DNA of 64,000 nucleotides from Campylobacter coli LMG 9860. Its GTDB lineage: Bacteria > Campylobacterota > Campylobacteria > Campylobacterales > Campylobacteraceae. Below, piece after piece: positions 55,259 to 63,799 of the stretch. A program made the translations under genes and the position numbers. Under the pieces are notes generated by a model that had not been told where the DNA came from, ran no database searches, and worked only from the letters and a program-made list of their open reading frames with translations. The stretch spans positions 1 to 64,000 of the forward strand of contig NZ_AINS01000006.1 in the NCBI RefSeq assembly GCF_000254135.1. The letters are read 5' to 3'. Each line of letters opens with the position of its first letter. The first letter of the stretch is position 1.

Positions 55259-56107
55259 ATGTGTAGCTTTTCTTTTGAAATTTTTCCACCAAGAAGAGAT
55301 GAAAACATTAAGAATCTTAATGCAATTTTAGATGATTTAGGACAATTAAGTCCTAACTTCATCAGTGTAACTTTTGGTGCTGGCGGCTCTATAAATTCAA
55401 AAAATACCCTAGAAACAGCAAGCTTAATTCAAGAAGAATATAAAATTCCTAGCATAGTGCACCTACCTTGCATTCATTCTAGTAAGGAAAAAATTATAAG
55501 CATACTTCAAGAATGCAAAGAAAGACAACTTGATAAAATTCTTGCTTTAAGAGGGGATGTATGTAATGATTTGGAAAAAAGTAAAGATTTTTCTTATGCA
55601 AGTGATTTGATCTCTTTTATCCGAAAGCAAGGAGAATTTGAAATTTATGCGGCTTGTTATCCTGAAAAACACAACGAATCTCGAAATTTTATAGAAGATA
55701 TACACCATCTTAAAAATAAAGTTGATGCAGGCACAGACAAACTCATCACTCAACTTTTCTACGATAATGAAGATTTTTACACTTTTAAGCAAAATTGTGC
55801 TTTAGCGGGTATTAATATTCCTATTTATGCAGGCATTATGCCTATTACAAACAAAAGACAAGTATTAAAAATTTCACAGCTTTGCGGAGCTAAAATTCCA
55901 CCTAAATTTGCCAAAATTTTAGAAAAATACGAAAACAATACTTTAGCCTTAGAAGATGCTGGAATTGCTTATGCCATAGATCAAATTGTAGATTTGATTA
56001 CTAGCGGGGTGGATGGAATTCATCTTTATACCATGAATAAATCCAAAGCAGCTATAAAAATTTATGAAGCCGTAAAATATTTATTAAAAGAAGAACTTCA
56101 CGCTTAA
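55259..56107 (+). CDS. metF: 5,10-methylenetetrahydrofolate reductase
   Basis: FAD enzyme of 282 aa that makes the methyl donor for MetE. It opens SFEIFPPRRDENIKNL (catalytic Glu), then FISVTFGAGGSI, ALRGD, AACYPEKHNES, DKLITQLFYDNEDFY, and ends with GVDGIHLYTMNKSKA. GGGG precedes the ATG, 9 nt after the metE stop, so metE and metF are co-transcribed. Confidence 0.95.
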   Translation: MCSFSFEIFPPRRDENIKNLNAILDDLGQLSPNFISVTFGAGGSINSKNTLETASLIQEEYKIPSIVHLPCIHSSKEKIISILQECKERQLDKILALRGDVCNDLEKSKDFSYASDLISFIRKQGEFEIYAACYPEKHNESRNFIEDIHHLKNKVDAGTDKLITQLFYDNEDFYTFKQNCALAGINIPIYAGIMPITNKRQVLKISQLCGAKIPPKFAKILEKYENNTLALEDAGIAYAIDQIVDLITSGVDGIHLYTMNKSKAAIKIYEAVKYLLKEELHA

Positions 56108-56116
56108 AAATAAAAC

Positions 56117-56317
56117 TTACTTGCTTTTATCTTGATTGATTTTAAGTTTTAATTCATAATTTTCTATAAGACAAACAAAAACTAAAGATAAAAGCAAACC
56201 CGGAAGAAGTCCTAAGAAAAAATATAAAAAAGAATGAAATTTAAAAAAGAAAAAAAGTGCGCCAAAAAGCATTAAAGCTAAGGACGCACCTTTGAAGAAT
56301 TCTAAGATATAAATCAA
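56117..56317 (-). CDS. Small two-helix membrane protein next to atpB
   Basis: 66 aa with two hydrophobic helices ([17 protein letters not shown] and [22 protein letters not shown]) and a charged C-terminus [15 protein letters not shown]. Its start overlaps atpB's stop by 4 nt, so it is translated with F0 subunit a. A role in ATP synthase assembly, as for AtpI-type proteins, is guesswork from position. It ends 10 nt from the convergent metF stop. Confidence 0.65.
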   Translation of the reverse strand: MIYILEFFKGASLALMLFGALFFFFKFHSFLYFFLGLLPGLLLSLVFVCLIENYELKLKINQDKSK

Positions 56318-56994
56318 TGACCTTCCTCAACTATCGTTGCACCTGCTAGATAAACATAAGTCAAAATCATAAAAATGAATGCTTGTAAAAATGCCATAAA
56401 AGTTAAAAGAACATATGCAGGAAGCGGTGCAATATAAGGCACAAGAGCCAAAATTACCATTAAGAATAAATCATCACCCTTGATATTTCCAAAAAGACGA
56501 AAAGATAAAGAAATAACGCGAGAAAGGTGAGATACTACTTCGATAGGAAACATCAAAGGAGCAAGGAATTTAATAGGACCCATAAAATGAGCAAAATATT
56601 TTATAAAACCTTGAGTACGAATTCCTTCAAAATGATAATAAACAAATACAATAATAGCCAAAGAAAGTGTTAAATTTAAACTTGCTGTTGGAGCATGAAA
56701 GCCTGGTATAATACCGATGATATTACTAAAGAAAACTATAATTCCCAAGGTTGCTACAAGAGGAAGATATTTTCTCGCACCTTTTTCATCTCCCATAGTG
56801 TCGCGTCCCATTGACAAAACACCCTCTAAAAACGCTTCACCTAAATTTTGCATACCGCGTGGAACAAGTTGCATAGAACGAGTAGCCATTGAAGCACAAA
56901 TGACAGCAATCAAAGCTACCAAACCTAAATGAAAAAAATAAGAAAAAGTATGACTTGAGTCAAGTAAAGAACTGAATAAAAATAAATCTTTCAT
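56314..56994 (-). CDS. atpB: ATP synthase F0 subunit a
   Basis: Proton-channel subunit of 226 aa. [69 protein letters not shown]-like segment ([17 protein letters not shown], with the essential Arg), and [18 protein letters not shown] are the family blocks. It is separated from the main atp operon, as is usual in Campylobacter. Upstream TATAAT at 57023-57028. Confidence 0.95.
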   Translation of the reverse strand: MKDLFLFSSLLDSSHTFSYFFHLGLVALIAVICASMATRSMQLVPRGMQNLGEAFLEGVLSMGRDTMGDEKGARKYLPLVATLGIIVFFSNIIGIIPGFHAPTASLNLTLSLAIIVFVYYHFEGIRTQGFIKYFAHFMGPIKFLAPLMFPIEVVSHLSRVISLSFRLFGNIKGDDLFLMVILALVPYIAPLPAYVLLTFMAFLQAFIFMILTYVYLAGATIVEEGH

Positions 56995-57022
56995 AATTTC
57001 CTCGCTATTTTTTTAAACTCTA

Positions 57023-57028
57023 ATTATA
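57023..57028 (-). promoter_or_regulatory. -10 box for atpB
   Basis: TATAAT on the minus strand, 29 nt before the atpB ATG; GCGAGGAAA ribosome site follows. Confidence 0.5.
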
Positions 57029-57146
57029 TTATCATCTTGCTTATATTTTAATGAAAACTAACAAAATATTTACTCCTAATTTAATAAAAAAATAGCTCTA
57101 AATTTGTTGATGTTAAAACAAAAAATATAAGGCTTTATAGCAATAA

Positions 57147-58487
57147 TCACATCCATTCTAAAACTTGGGCAAGCTCTTTGGCTACAAAGCATTTAAGCCC
57201 TACATCTTCTAAAGGTTTAGATGGAATAATAGCATTTTTAAATTTTTGCATTTTAGCTTCTTTTAAACGGGTATCAAGACTAAAAACTTCTCTTATTTCT
57301 CCATTTAAACTCAATTCCCCTATAAAAACACAATCCTTACTCAAAGGGCGATTTTTAAAACTAGAAATAATAGCCGCAACCACAGCCAAATCAGCCGCAG
57401 TTTCATTTACCCTTACTCCACCGCTAATATTTACAAAAACATCATAATGACCAAGAGGAATTTCTAATTTTCTTTCAAGTAAAGCCAAAAGCATATCAAG
57501 ACGATTTTTTTCATAGCCTGTGGCACTGCGTTTAGGATAAGAACTCTCGCACACTAGAGCTTGCACCTCTAAAACCAAAGCACGAGAACCCTCCATTACA
57601 ACACCTAAAGCACTGCCTGAAATAGCTTTACCTCGCGTAAAAAAACGATTGGCTAAATCTTTTGCACTAATTAAACCCTTAGGAGTCATTTCAAAAATTC
57701 CCACCTCGCTTGTGCCACCAAAGCGATTTTTAAAACCCCTTAAAAGCCTGATTTCTTTAGTTGCATCCCCTTCAAAATAAAGCACCACATCGACCATATG
57801 CTCTAAAACCCTAGGGCCTGCTATGGCTCCTTCTTTGGTGATATGTCCTATTATAAAAGTGCTGATATTGTAAGTTTTGCTTACTCGCATAAGTTCAAAA
57901 GTGATCTCGCGCACTTGAGTGATACTTCCAGCCGCTGAAGCAATTTTATTTGAATATAAGGTTTGTATGGAGTCGATGATAAGAATTTCATAATTTTTCT
58001 TATGCAATTCTTCTAAAATATTTTCAAGACAAAGCTCTGTAAGTAAAAATAAATTAGGAGTATTAGCCTCAAGACGATCGGCTCTTAATTTGATTTGCGC
58101 CTTACTTTCTTCTCCACTTACATAAAGAACTTTTTTATTTTTTTTAGCCAAATTAGAAGCAATCTTTAGTAAAAGTGTAGATTTGCCAACCCCAGGGCTA
58201 CCACCTATAAGCACCAAAGAACCCTCAACAAGCCCTCCACCTAAAACCAAATCCAGCTCATCATCATCAGTGCTACACCTTGAAAAATGCTCGAGCTCCA
58301 CATCTTCTATACAGATAGCCTCGCTTGCTTTTGTACTTGCTTGTGCGATTTCTTTTAAAACTTTAATTTGTTCAGATTTTAATTCTATAAAACTATCCCA
58401 AGAACCACACTCAGGACATTTTCCAAGCCATTTGCTTTGCTGATTTCCGCAAGCTTGGCATTCAAAAAAAATTTTATTTTTAGCCAT
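57147..58487 (-). CDS. radA: DNA repair protein RadA
   Basis: RecA-like branch-migration ATPase of 446 aa. An N-terminal zinc finger (CQACGNQQSKWLGKCPECGSW), LIGGSPGVGKSTLLLKIA (Walker A, near 90-107), LLIDSIQTL-type Walker B (ILIIDSIQTLYS), the RadA-specific KNRFG (RGFKNRFGGTSEVG) and a C-terminal Lon-like domain with NISGGVRVNETAADLAVVAAIISS. It is divergent from the accessory cassette. Confidence 0.95.
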   Translation of the reverse strand: MAKNKIFFECQACGNQQSKWLGKCPECGSWDSFIELKSEQIKVLKEIAQASTKASEAICIEDVELEHFSRCSTDDDELDLVLGGGLVEGSLVLIGGSPGVGKSTLLLKIASNLAKKNKKVLYVSGEESKAQIKLRADRLEANTPNLFLLTELCLENILEELHKKNYEILIIDSIQTLYSNKIASAAGSITQVREITFELMRVSKTYNISTFIIGHITKEGAIAGPRVLEHMVDVVLYFEGDATKEIRLLRGFKNRFGGTSEVGIFEMTPKGLISAKDLANRFFTRGKAISGSALGVVMEGSRALVLEVQALVCESSYPKRSATGYEKNRLDMLLALLERKLEIPLGHYDVFVNISGGVRVNETAADLAVVAAIISSFKNRPLSKDCVFIGELSLNGEIREVFSLDTRLKEAKMQKFKNAIIPSKPLEDVGLKCFVAKELAQVLEWM

Positions 58488-58528
58488 GATACTTTCTTTA
58501 AAGAATATTTATTGCAATAATTTTTCAC

Positions 58529-58534
58529 ATTATA
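58529..58534 (-). promoter_or_regulatory. -10 box for radA
   Basis: TATAAT (in GTTATAATG) on the minus strand, 42 nt before the radA start. Confidence 0.5.
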
Positions 58535-58590
58535 ACAAAAATTAAATTAAAATTTAACAAAAAGTCAAATAAAATTAAGTTTTATATGAT

Positions 58591-58596
58591 TATAAT
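58591..58596 (+). promoter_or_regulatory. -10 box for the four-gene accessory cassette
   Basis: TATAAT after TATATGAT, 27 nt before the ATG at 58623; AAAGG follows at 58611-58615. Confidence 0.5.
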
Positions 58597-58622
58597 ATAA
58601 ATAAAATAAAAAAGGCTAGAGT

Positions 58623-59474
58623 ATGCAAAAATTACTAAAAGTCGCCCTAATCCAATTTGCTCCAAAATCTTACGAGGTTCAAAACAATCTCGATAAAGCC
58701 TTAAAGCTTGCCCATCTTGCATTAGAGCAAGGTGCTAGGCTGATAGTTTTGCCTGAACTTTACGATAGTGCTTATTGCGTGGAAGATCAAGATGAAAAAT
58801 TTAGCTTAAATTTACATCAAGCACATCCTAATCTTGATGCATTACAAAAATTAGCTAAAAACTATCAAGCTTATATCGTAGCATGTTCTATAGAAAAAGA
58901 TACCCAACTTTATGATAGTGCTTACATCATTAGTCACAAAGGTCTTTTAGGTGTTTATAGAAAAATTTATCTTTGGGGTAATGAAAAAGAAAGATTTGCA
59001 AGAGGAGATAAATATCCTATTTTTGAACTAGAATTTGAAAATTTTAAACTCAAATTAGGTTTGCAAATTTGTTATGAAATAGGCTTTAGCGAAGGATCTA
59101 GATTTTTAGCGCTTCAAGGAGCTGAAATCATTTGCTTTCCTTCAGCTTTTGGAAAAGCAAGAACTTATGTTTGGGATCTAGCAAGTAGATCTAGAGCCTT
59201 AGAAAATGGTGTTTTTGTCTTGGCTGCTAACCGATCTGGAAGTGAAATTTCTAAGATAAATAATGAAACTTTAACCTTTGCTGGAAAATCAAAAATTATC
59301 AATCCTAAAGGAGAAATTATAAAAGAGATCTTAGAAGAAGAAGGTTTTATCATAGCTGAACTTGATCTTGAAGAAGTTCAAATTCAAAGAAAAAATTTAC
59401 CTTATCTTAAGGATTTAAATCTCAAATTAAATCAAGAAATATTAACAAACATCCATCTTAATACAAAGGAGTAA
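58623..59474 (+). CDS. Nitrilase-superfamily amidase (carbon-nitrogen hydrolase)
   Basis: 283-aa carbon-nitrogen hydrolase with the Glu-Lys-Cys triad: [10 protein letters not shown] (Glu), [18 protein letters not shown] (Lys) and [34 protein letters not shown] (Cys). The family hydrolyses omega-amides, N-carbamoyl compounds or nitriles; the presence of amide-type motifs and no nitrilase-specific extension favours an amidase. The stop is 2 nt before the deacetylase-family gene, so both act in one pathway. Either a half-amidase or an N-carbamoyl amidase would suit the neighbour. Confidence 0.85.
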   Translation: MQKLLKVALIQFAPKSYEVQNNLDKALKLAHLALEQGARLIVLPELYDSAYCVEDQDEKFSLNLHQAHPNLDALQKLAKNYQAYIVACSIEKDTQLYDSAYIISHKGLLGVYRKIYLWGNEKERFARGDKYPIFELEFENFKLKLGLQICYEIGFSEGSRFLALQGAEIICFPSAFGKARTYVWDLASRSRALENGVFVLAANRSGSEISKINNETLTFAGKSKIINPKGEIIKEILEEEGFIIAELDLEEVQIQRKNLPYLKDLNLKLNQEILTNIHLNTKE

Positions 59475-59476
59475 AA

Positions 59477-60358
59477 ATGGCAAAAGAAATTCTAGTTGCT
59501 TATGGCGTGGATATTGATGCGGTAGCAGGATGGCTAGGAAGCTATGGAGGTGAGGATTCTCCTGATGATATTTCAAGAGGTCTTTTTGCGGGTGAAGTGG
59601 GTATCCCTAGGCTTTTAAAACTCTTTAAAAAATATAATATTCCTGCAACTTGGTTTGCTCCAGGACATTCCATAGAAACCTTTCCTGAACAAATGAAAAT
59701 GATAGTGGATGCAGGACATGAAATAGGTGCCCATGGATATTCACATGAAAATCCTATTGCAATGAGTGCTAAACAAGAAGAAGATGTTTTACTTAAAAGT
59801 ATAGAACTTATAGAAAAAATCAGCGGAAAAAAACCAAGTGGATATGTGGCACCTTGGTGGGAATTTTCAAATATCACCAATGAGCTCTTGCTTAAACACG
59901 GCATCAAATACGACCATTCTTTAATGCATAATGACTTCACACCTTATTATGTGCGTGTTGGAGACAAATGGACTAAAATTGATTATAGTAAAGATGCCAA
60001 AGAATGGATGAAGCCTTTGGTACGCGGACAAGAAACAGATTTGATTGAAATTCCTGCAAATTGGTATTTAGACGATCTTCCTCCTATGATGTTTATAAAA
60101 AAATCTCCAAATAGCTTTGGTTTTGTCTCTCCAAGAGATATAGGCCAAATGTGGATAGATCAGTTTGATTGGGTTTATAGAGAAATGGATTATGCTATTT
60201 TTCCTATGACTATACATCCTGATGTAAGCGCTAGACCTCAAGTTTTACTCATGCATGAAAGAATTATTGAACATATCAATAAATACGAAGGTGTAAAATG
60301 GGTAAATTTAAACGATATGGCGGATGATTTTTCAAAACGCTTTCCAAGAAAAAAATAA
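59477..60358 (+). CDS. Polysaccharide-deacetylase-fold hydrolase (H. pylori HP0310/PgdA-like)
   Basis: 293 aa, NodB-homology barrel, very close as I remember it to H. pylori HP0310 ([20 protein letters not shown] start, [16 protein letters not shown]). Metal ligands are in place: Asp14 and the His86-x3-His90 pair (AHGYSHENP); [13 protein letters not shown] supplies the late His. HP0310 is reported as a peptidoglycan deacetylase, yet its structure lacked a clear glycan groove and the fold group includes allantoinase PuuE and cyclic imidases. No signal peptide is present, so it acts in the cytoplasm, which argues against mature peptidoglycan as the direct substrate. Confidence 0.88.
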   Translation: MAKEILVAYGVDIDAVAGWLGSYGGEDSPDDISRGLFAGEVGIPRLLKLFKKYNIPATWFAPGHSIETFPEQMKMIVDAGHEIGAHGYSHENPIAMSAKQEEDVLLKSIELIEKISGKKPSGYVAPWWEFSNITNELLLKHGIKYDHSLMHNDFTPYYVRVGDKWTKIDYSKDAKEWMKPLVRGQETDLIEIPANWYLDDLPPMMFIKKSPNSFGFVSPRDIGQMWIDQFDWVYREMDYAIFPMTIHPDVSARPQVLLMHERIIEHINKYEGVKWVNLNDMADDFSKRFPRKK

Positions 60359-60363
60359 ATTTG

Positions 60364-60380
60364 CAAGGCTTTTAGCCTTG
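60364..60380 (+). repeat. Short hairpin inside the cassette
   Basis: CAAGGCT (60364-60370) pairs perfectly with AGCCTTG (60374-60380), loop TTT, no T-run after. It may reduce read-through or act as an mRNA-processing site. Confidence 0.45.
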
Positions 60381-60399
60381 TGAATTCAAAAGGATAAAA

Positions 60400-60735
60400 A
60401 TGTGTATTTTATGTGGCGAAATGATAAGCACTTTACATTGGAGTGAATTAAATTTTAAAGAAGAAAAACACGAACTTAGCGTAGGTGAAGAACAAAAAGA
60501 AAGATTAAGGATAAGACTTAAAAAAGTCAAAATTTTAAATGAAATTTTAGAATTTTATGGATTAAAACTTAAAGAATGGCAAAATTCAAAATACATACTA
60601 AGCAATAAAAAAGGGCGTGATATTATCGTTAATGATTTGGGCGATTTGTGGATTAAGGCTAGCGAGCTTGAAAAAAAATCATTTGATGTATTAGATGAAA
60701 ATCTACTTCATTTTTTAAGAGCTAAGCATGGCTAA
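60400..60735 (+). CDS. Small CxxC protein of unknown function
   Basis: 111 aa, not recognised as a named family. MCILCGEMISTLHW at the N-terminus has CxxC and a downstream His that could bind a metal. The rest is charged and mostly helical, with a central IRLKKVKILNEILEFYGLKLKEW helix and a small beta segment (KYILSNKKGRDIIVNDLGDLWIKASEL). It overlaps the CobW-family GTPase gene by 8 nt, so it is co-translated. A role in receiving or handing over a metal is inferred from position and the CxxC only. Confidence 0.65.
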   Translation: MCILCGEMISTLHWSELNFKEEKHELSVGEEQKERLRIRLKKVKILNEILEFYGLKLKEWQNSKYILSNKKGRDIIVNDLGDLWIKASELEKKSFDVLDENLLHFLRAKHG

Positions 60736-61672
60736 AATTCCCGTTCATGTTGTTACCGGTTTTTTAGGAAGTGGAAAAACAACCTTTTTAAAAGAAATAT
60801 TAACCAATCAAGCTCTTAACGATATCGCTCTTGTAATCAACGAACTAGGGGAAGTTTCTTTAGATCATAAACTCGTACAAACAGATTTTATCGAGGAGCA
60901 AACTTTATTTTTAAATGCAGGTTGTGCTTGCTGCAATAAAAGAGAAGATTTGCAAAAGAAATTTAAAGAATTGCTTGACAATTTTGAAAACAAAGGTAAA
61001 AAACCTCAAAGAGTCATACTAGAAACCTCAGGCTTAGCAAATCCTGCACCTATTATCTTTACTTTTCAAAGTGATGTGTTTTTAGCCAACCATTTTGAAT
61101 TAGCCAATATTATCACTTGTATTGACGCTTTTGAAGGGCTTAATCACTTACAAAATGAAGAAGCTTGCAATCAAATATTAAGCTCTGATTTTTTAATACT
61201 CACAAAAAAAGATCTTAATCCCCATACCCAAAGCTTAGAAGAAAAGATAAACACTTTATATCCTAATATACAAATCATAAGCAAAGAAAATTTTAATTTC
61301 GATATGCTTTCTAGCCATCATAAAATTCAAAGAGAAATTAAAAATATAGAAATAAAAAGCCATAAAGATGACATAAGTTCTATAACTCTTATTTTTGACA
61401 AGGCTATAAATTGGAATATTTTTAGCATTTGGCTTAGCATGCTTTTACACGAACACGGATCAAAAATTCTAAGAGTAAAAGGACTTATCAATACAGAGGA
61501 ATCTTATCTAACCAACATTAATGGAGTAGGACATCTGATTTATCATCCTACGCATACTAAAATTTCAAGCCTTAATCATCCTTCGCAATTGGTATTTATA
61601 GCGAAAAATTTAAAGCTAGATAAGATTAAGGAATCTTTAGAAAATTTTTTAAGGCTTGAACAATTAAATTAA
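60728..61672 (+). CDS. CobW/COG0523-family GTPase (putative metallochaperone)
   Basis: 314 aa. VTGFLGSGKTTFLKEIL (Walker A), GCACCNKREDL (the CxCC metal site), ILETSGLANPAPI (switch/Walker B region) and TKKDLN (nucleotide specificity) define the family, followed by the CobW C-terminal domain with WLSMLLHEHGSKILRVKGLIN. Such GTPases insert zinc, cobalt or other metals into client enzymes; the likely client is the metal-dependent deacetylase-fold hydrolase three genes upstream. The stop overlaps the convergent ftsY end by 4 nt. Confidence 0.9.
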   Translation: MAKIPVHVVTGFLGSGKTTFLKEILTNQALNDIALVINELGEVSLDHKLVQTDFIEEQTLFLNAGCACCNKREDLQKKFKELLDNFENKGKKPQRVILETSGLANPAPIIFTFQSDVFLANHFELANIITCIDAFEGLNHLQNEEACNQILSSDFLILTKKDLNPHTQSLEEKINTLYPNIQIISKENFNFDMLSSHHKIQREIKNIEIKSHKDDISSITLIFDKAINWNIFSIWLSMLLHEHGSKILRVKGLINTEESYLTNINGVGHLIYHPTHTKISSLNHPSQLVFIAKNLKLDKIKESLENFLRLEQLN

Positions 61673-62535
61673 TCAAAAACACCCTCTAAAAGTGTGTCTA
61701 AGAAATTTTGTGCATTAAATTCTATCAAATCTTGCATTTTTTCACCCACCCCTATATACAAAATAGGAAGTTCTAATTCACGCGCTATACTAAAAAGCGC
61801 TCCACCCTTTGCTGTGCCATCAAGTTTAGTAATAATAACTCCATCAAGCTGAACAAGTTCATTAAAAGCTTTAGCTTGTAAAATGCCGGCATTGCCTTGA
61901 GTACCATCAAGTACTAAAATTTTTCTATGCGGGGCATGAGGCATAGCTTTAGCCGAAATTCTAATGATTTTCTCTAGCTCATTGGCTAAATTTTTTTGAT
62001 TTTGCAAACGACCCGCTGTATCGATGATAACCTTATCAAAACCCTTAGCTCTAGCCTTGCTAATAGTATCAAAAGCAACCGCCGAAGGATCATGACCTTG
62101 TTGGGTTAAAACTATATCTACCCCTACTTTTTCAGACCAAAGTCTTAGCTGCTCTATCGCCCCTGCCCTAAAAGTATCACAAGCGCCTAAAATCACTTTT
62201 TGACCTTGGCTTTTGTATAAATTAGCAAGCTTAGCTATACTCGTGGTTTTACCCGCGCCATTTACCCCTAAAATAAGCTCCACAAAAGGCTTTTCATCTA
62301 AGAATTCTTTATTTTCGTAAAGAAAATAAGAACCCATCACACGCTTTAAATCTTCTTTTTTAACCTCATCACTGGGTGGTAAATAATAAATGATTTCTTC
62401 TACGATCTCATACGCCACATCTGCTTCAAGTAAAATTTCCTCTAGTAAATCTTTGGTAATTTTTTTATTTTCACCTTTAACACCCACTATACTTTCAAGG
62501 GTTTTTGCAAGTCCTTTTTTAAAAAAATCAAACAT
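61669..62535 (-). CDS. ftsY: Signal recognition particle receptor FtsY
   Basis: SRP GTPase of 288 aa for co-translational membrane targeting. GVNGAGKTTSIAKLANLY (G1), ACDTFRAGAIEQLRLW, VIIDTAGRLQNQKNL (G3), ITKLDGTAKGGALFSIA (G4/G5) are complete. The N-terminal acidic A domain is short, as in other epsilonproteobacteria. Its ATG overlaps the stop of the thioredoxin-like gene (TAATG). Confidence 0.96.
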   Translation of the reverse strand: MFDFFKKGLAKTLESIVGVKGENKKITKDLLEEILLEADVAYEIVEEIIYYLPPSDEVKKEDLKRVMGSYFLYENKEFLDEKPFVELILGVNGAGKTTSIAKLANLYKSQGQKVILGACDTFRAGAIEQLRLWSEKVGVDIVLTQQGHDPSAVAFDTISKARAKGFDKVIIDTAGRLQNQKNLANELEKIIRISAKAMPHAPHRKILVLDGTQGNAGILQAKAFNELVQLDGVIITKLDGTAKGGALFSIARELELPILYIGVGEKMQDLIEFNAQNFLDTLLEGVFD

Positions 62536-63092
62536 TAAAGTATCGCCTTTTGTATATCAATTTCTAACATTTCTTCTGGAATCAATCCTAAGTATTGATT
62601 TATAAGCTGAGAGTTTTTATCATATAAAAACATAGTAGGAATTCCATTAACTCCGCCTAAAATTTTAGCTAAAAGATAATTATTTTCACCATTGGCTATT
62701 TTATATAAAATCTGATTTTTTTGAGCAAAAGCTCTAAGCTCCTCATCACTCTTATCTTCAAGTAAAACACCCACTATATTAAACTGCTCTTCATATTTTT
62801 CTTGAAGCTTATTAAGATGCGGAATCTCTGCAATACAAGGGGAACACCAAGTAGTAAAAAACACAAACAAAGTTGCTTTATCTCCATCAGCAAAATTTAA
62901 ATTTTCATTATCTTTTTTTATAAAAATTGAATTTCCGTCTATTAAATTGAGATTAAATCTCAAGTTCTCACTTTGACTTAAGCTTGATTGAACGCTTGCA
63001 TTCATATCACTTTGATCTTTTTCTTTATCATTGCTACAAGCAACAAAAAAACTCAAGAGTATAGCTAGTGTAAATACTTTTTTAATTTTCAT
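62535..63092 (-). CDS. Thioredoxin-like lipoprotein (TlpA/ResA family)
   Basis: 185 aa. The signal MKIKKVFTLAILLSFFVAC ends in a lipobox (FVAC), placing it on the periplasmic side of a membrane. A TlpA-type thioredoxin domain follows: LFVFFTTWCSPCIAEIPHLNKL holds the WCxPC active site, and GGVNGIPTMFLYD the cis-Pro. Such proteins reduce disulfides, for instance for cytochrome c maturation. It lies upstream of ftsY and is divergent from the cyclo-ligase gene. Confidence 0.9.
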   Translation of the reverse strand: MKIKKVFTLAILLSFFVACSNDKEKDQSDMNASVQSSLSQSENLRFNLNLIDGNSIFIKKDNENLNFADGDKATLFVFFTTWCSPCIAEIPHLNKLQEKYEEQFNIVGVLLEDKSDEELRAFAQKNQILYKIANGENNYLLAKILGGVNGIPTMFLYDKNSQLINQYLGLIPEEMLEIDIQKAIL

Positions 63093-63172
63093 TCTATTAT
63101 TTTCCTTGTATCTTTGTAAAAAATGTTAAAATTATATCATAGTTAAGATAATAATTTTTAAAAAGGCACACG

Positions 63173-63799
63173 ATGCAAAAAACATCTTTTAGGACTTTGC
63201 AAAAAAACCGTCTCGCGCAACACAAAAAACTTAAATTCAAGCAAGATTTCATAGTGTTTAAGGAATGTTTTAACTTGATTAAAAAAACAAAAGCGAAAAA
63301 TATTCTAATTTTCATTCCTTTAGGATATGAGCCAAATTTACTCAAATTTAGACATATTTTTAGTAAAAATCATAAACTTTTTGTCCCATTTATGCAAGAT
63401 AAAAGTTTAAAAATTGTAAAATTAAGATTGCCTTTTATTAAAAAAAGGTTTGGGGTATTAGAACCCATGGACTCCTTTTTGAAAACTAAAATTGATATAG
63501 CTATCATACCCGTGATAGGAGTAGATAGAGAATTAAAAAGAATAGGACATGGGCAAGGTTTTTATGATAGATTTTTTGAAAATTTAAACTATAAACCTCT
63601 TGTAATTTTTGCTCAAAGTATCAATGCTATAAGTGAAAAAAAATTAACCCAAGAGCATGATATTGCGGGTGAATTTTATATCAACCCTTATAAAAAATAC
63701 TACAAGAAAGACAACAAATATGATAGAATCACTTATCGCACTTATAACCGCTATAGTCGGTCTTGGAATAGGATATTTAGTTGCAAAAAAAATCAATGA
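63173..63799 (+). CDS. 5-formyltetrahydrofolate cyclo-ligase family protein
   Basis: Converts 5-formyl-THF to 5,10-methenyl-THF with ATP. The RLAQHKKL start, FIPLGYEPNL, KKRFGVLEP and RIGHGQGFYDRFF (substrate site) are family blocks. The frame as it stands ends at 63799 (208 aa) and overlaps rny by 80 nt in another reading frame, an unusually long overlap. One more A in the A6 run at 63692-63697 would give a stop at TGA overlapping the rny ATG (ATGA), so the C-terminal about 35 residues may be the result of a one-base slip. Confidence 0.8.
   Translation: MQKTSFRTLQKNRLAQHKKLKFKQDFIVFKECFNLIKKTKAKNILIFIPLGYEPNLLKFRHIFSKNHKLFVPFMQDKSLKIVKLRLPFIKKRFGVLEPMDSFLKTKIDIAIIPVIGVDRELKRIGHGQGFYDRFFENLNYKPLVIFAQSINAISEKKLTQEHDIAGEFYINPYKKYYKKDNKYDRITYRTYNRYSRSWNRIFSCKKNQ

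Noticed and set aside
58488-61680. The accessory cassette as a mobile element
   Set aside because: No integrase, transposase, tRNA, long inverted repeats or target duplication were seen at its ends; the right end overlaps ftsY by 4 nt, so only homologous exchange is plausible.
63097-63345. A minus-strand ORF opposite the cyclo-ligase gene
   Set aside because: It is the antisense shadow of the 5' half of the cyclo-ligase gene and the divergent promoter region, with no family features.
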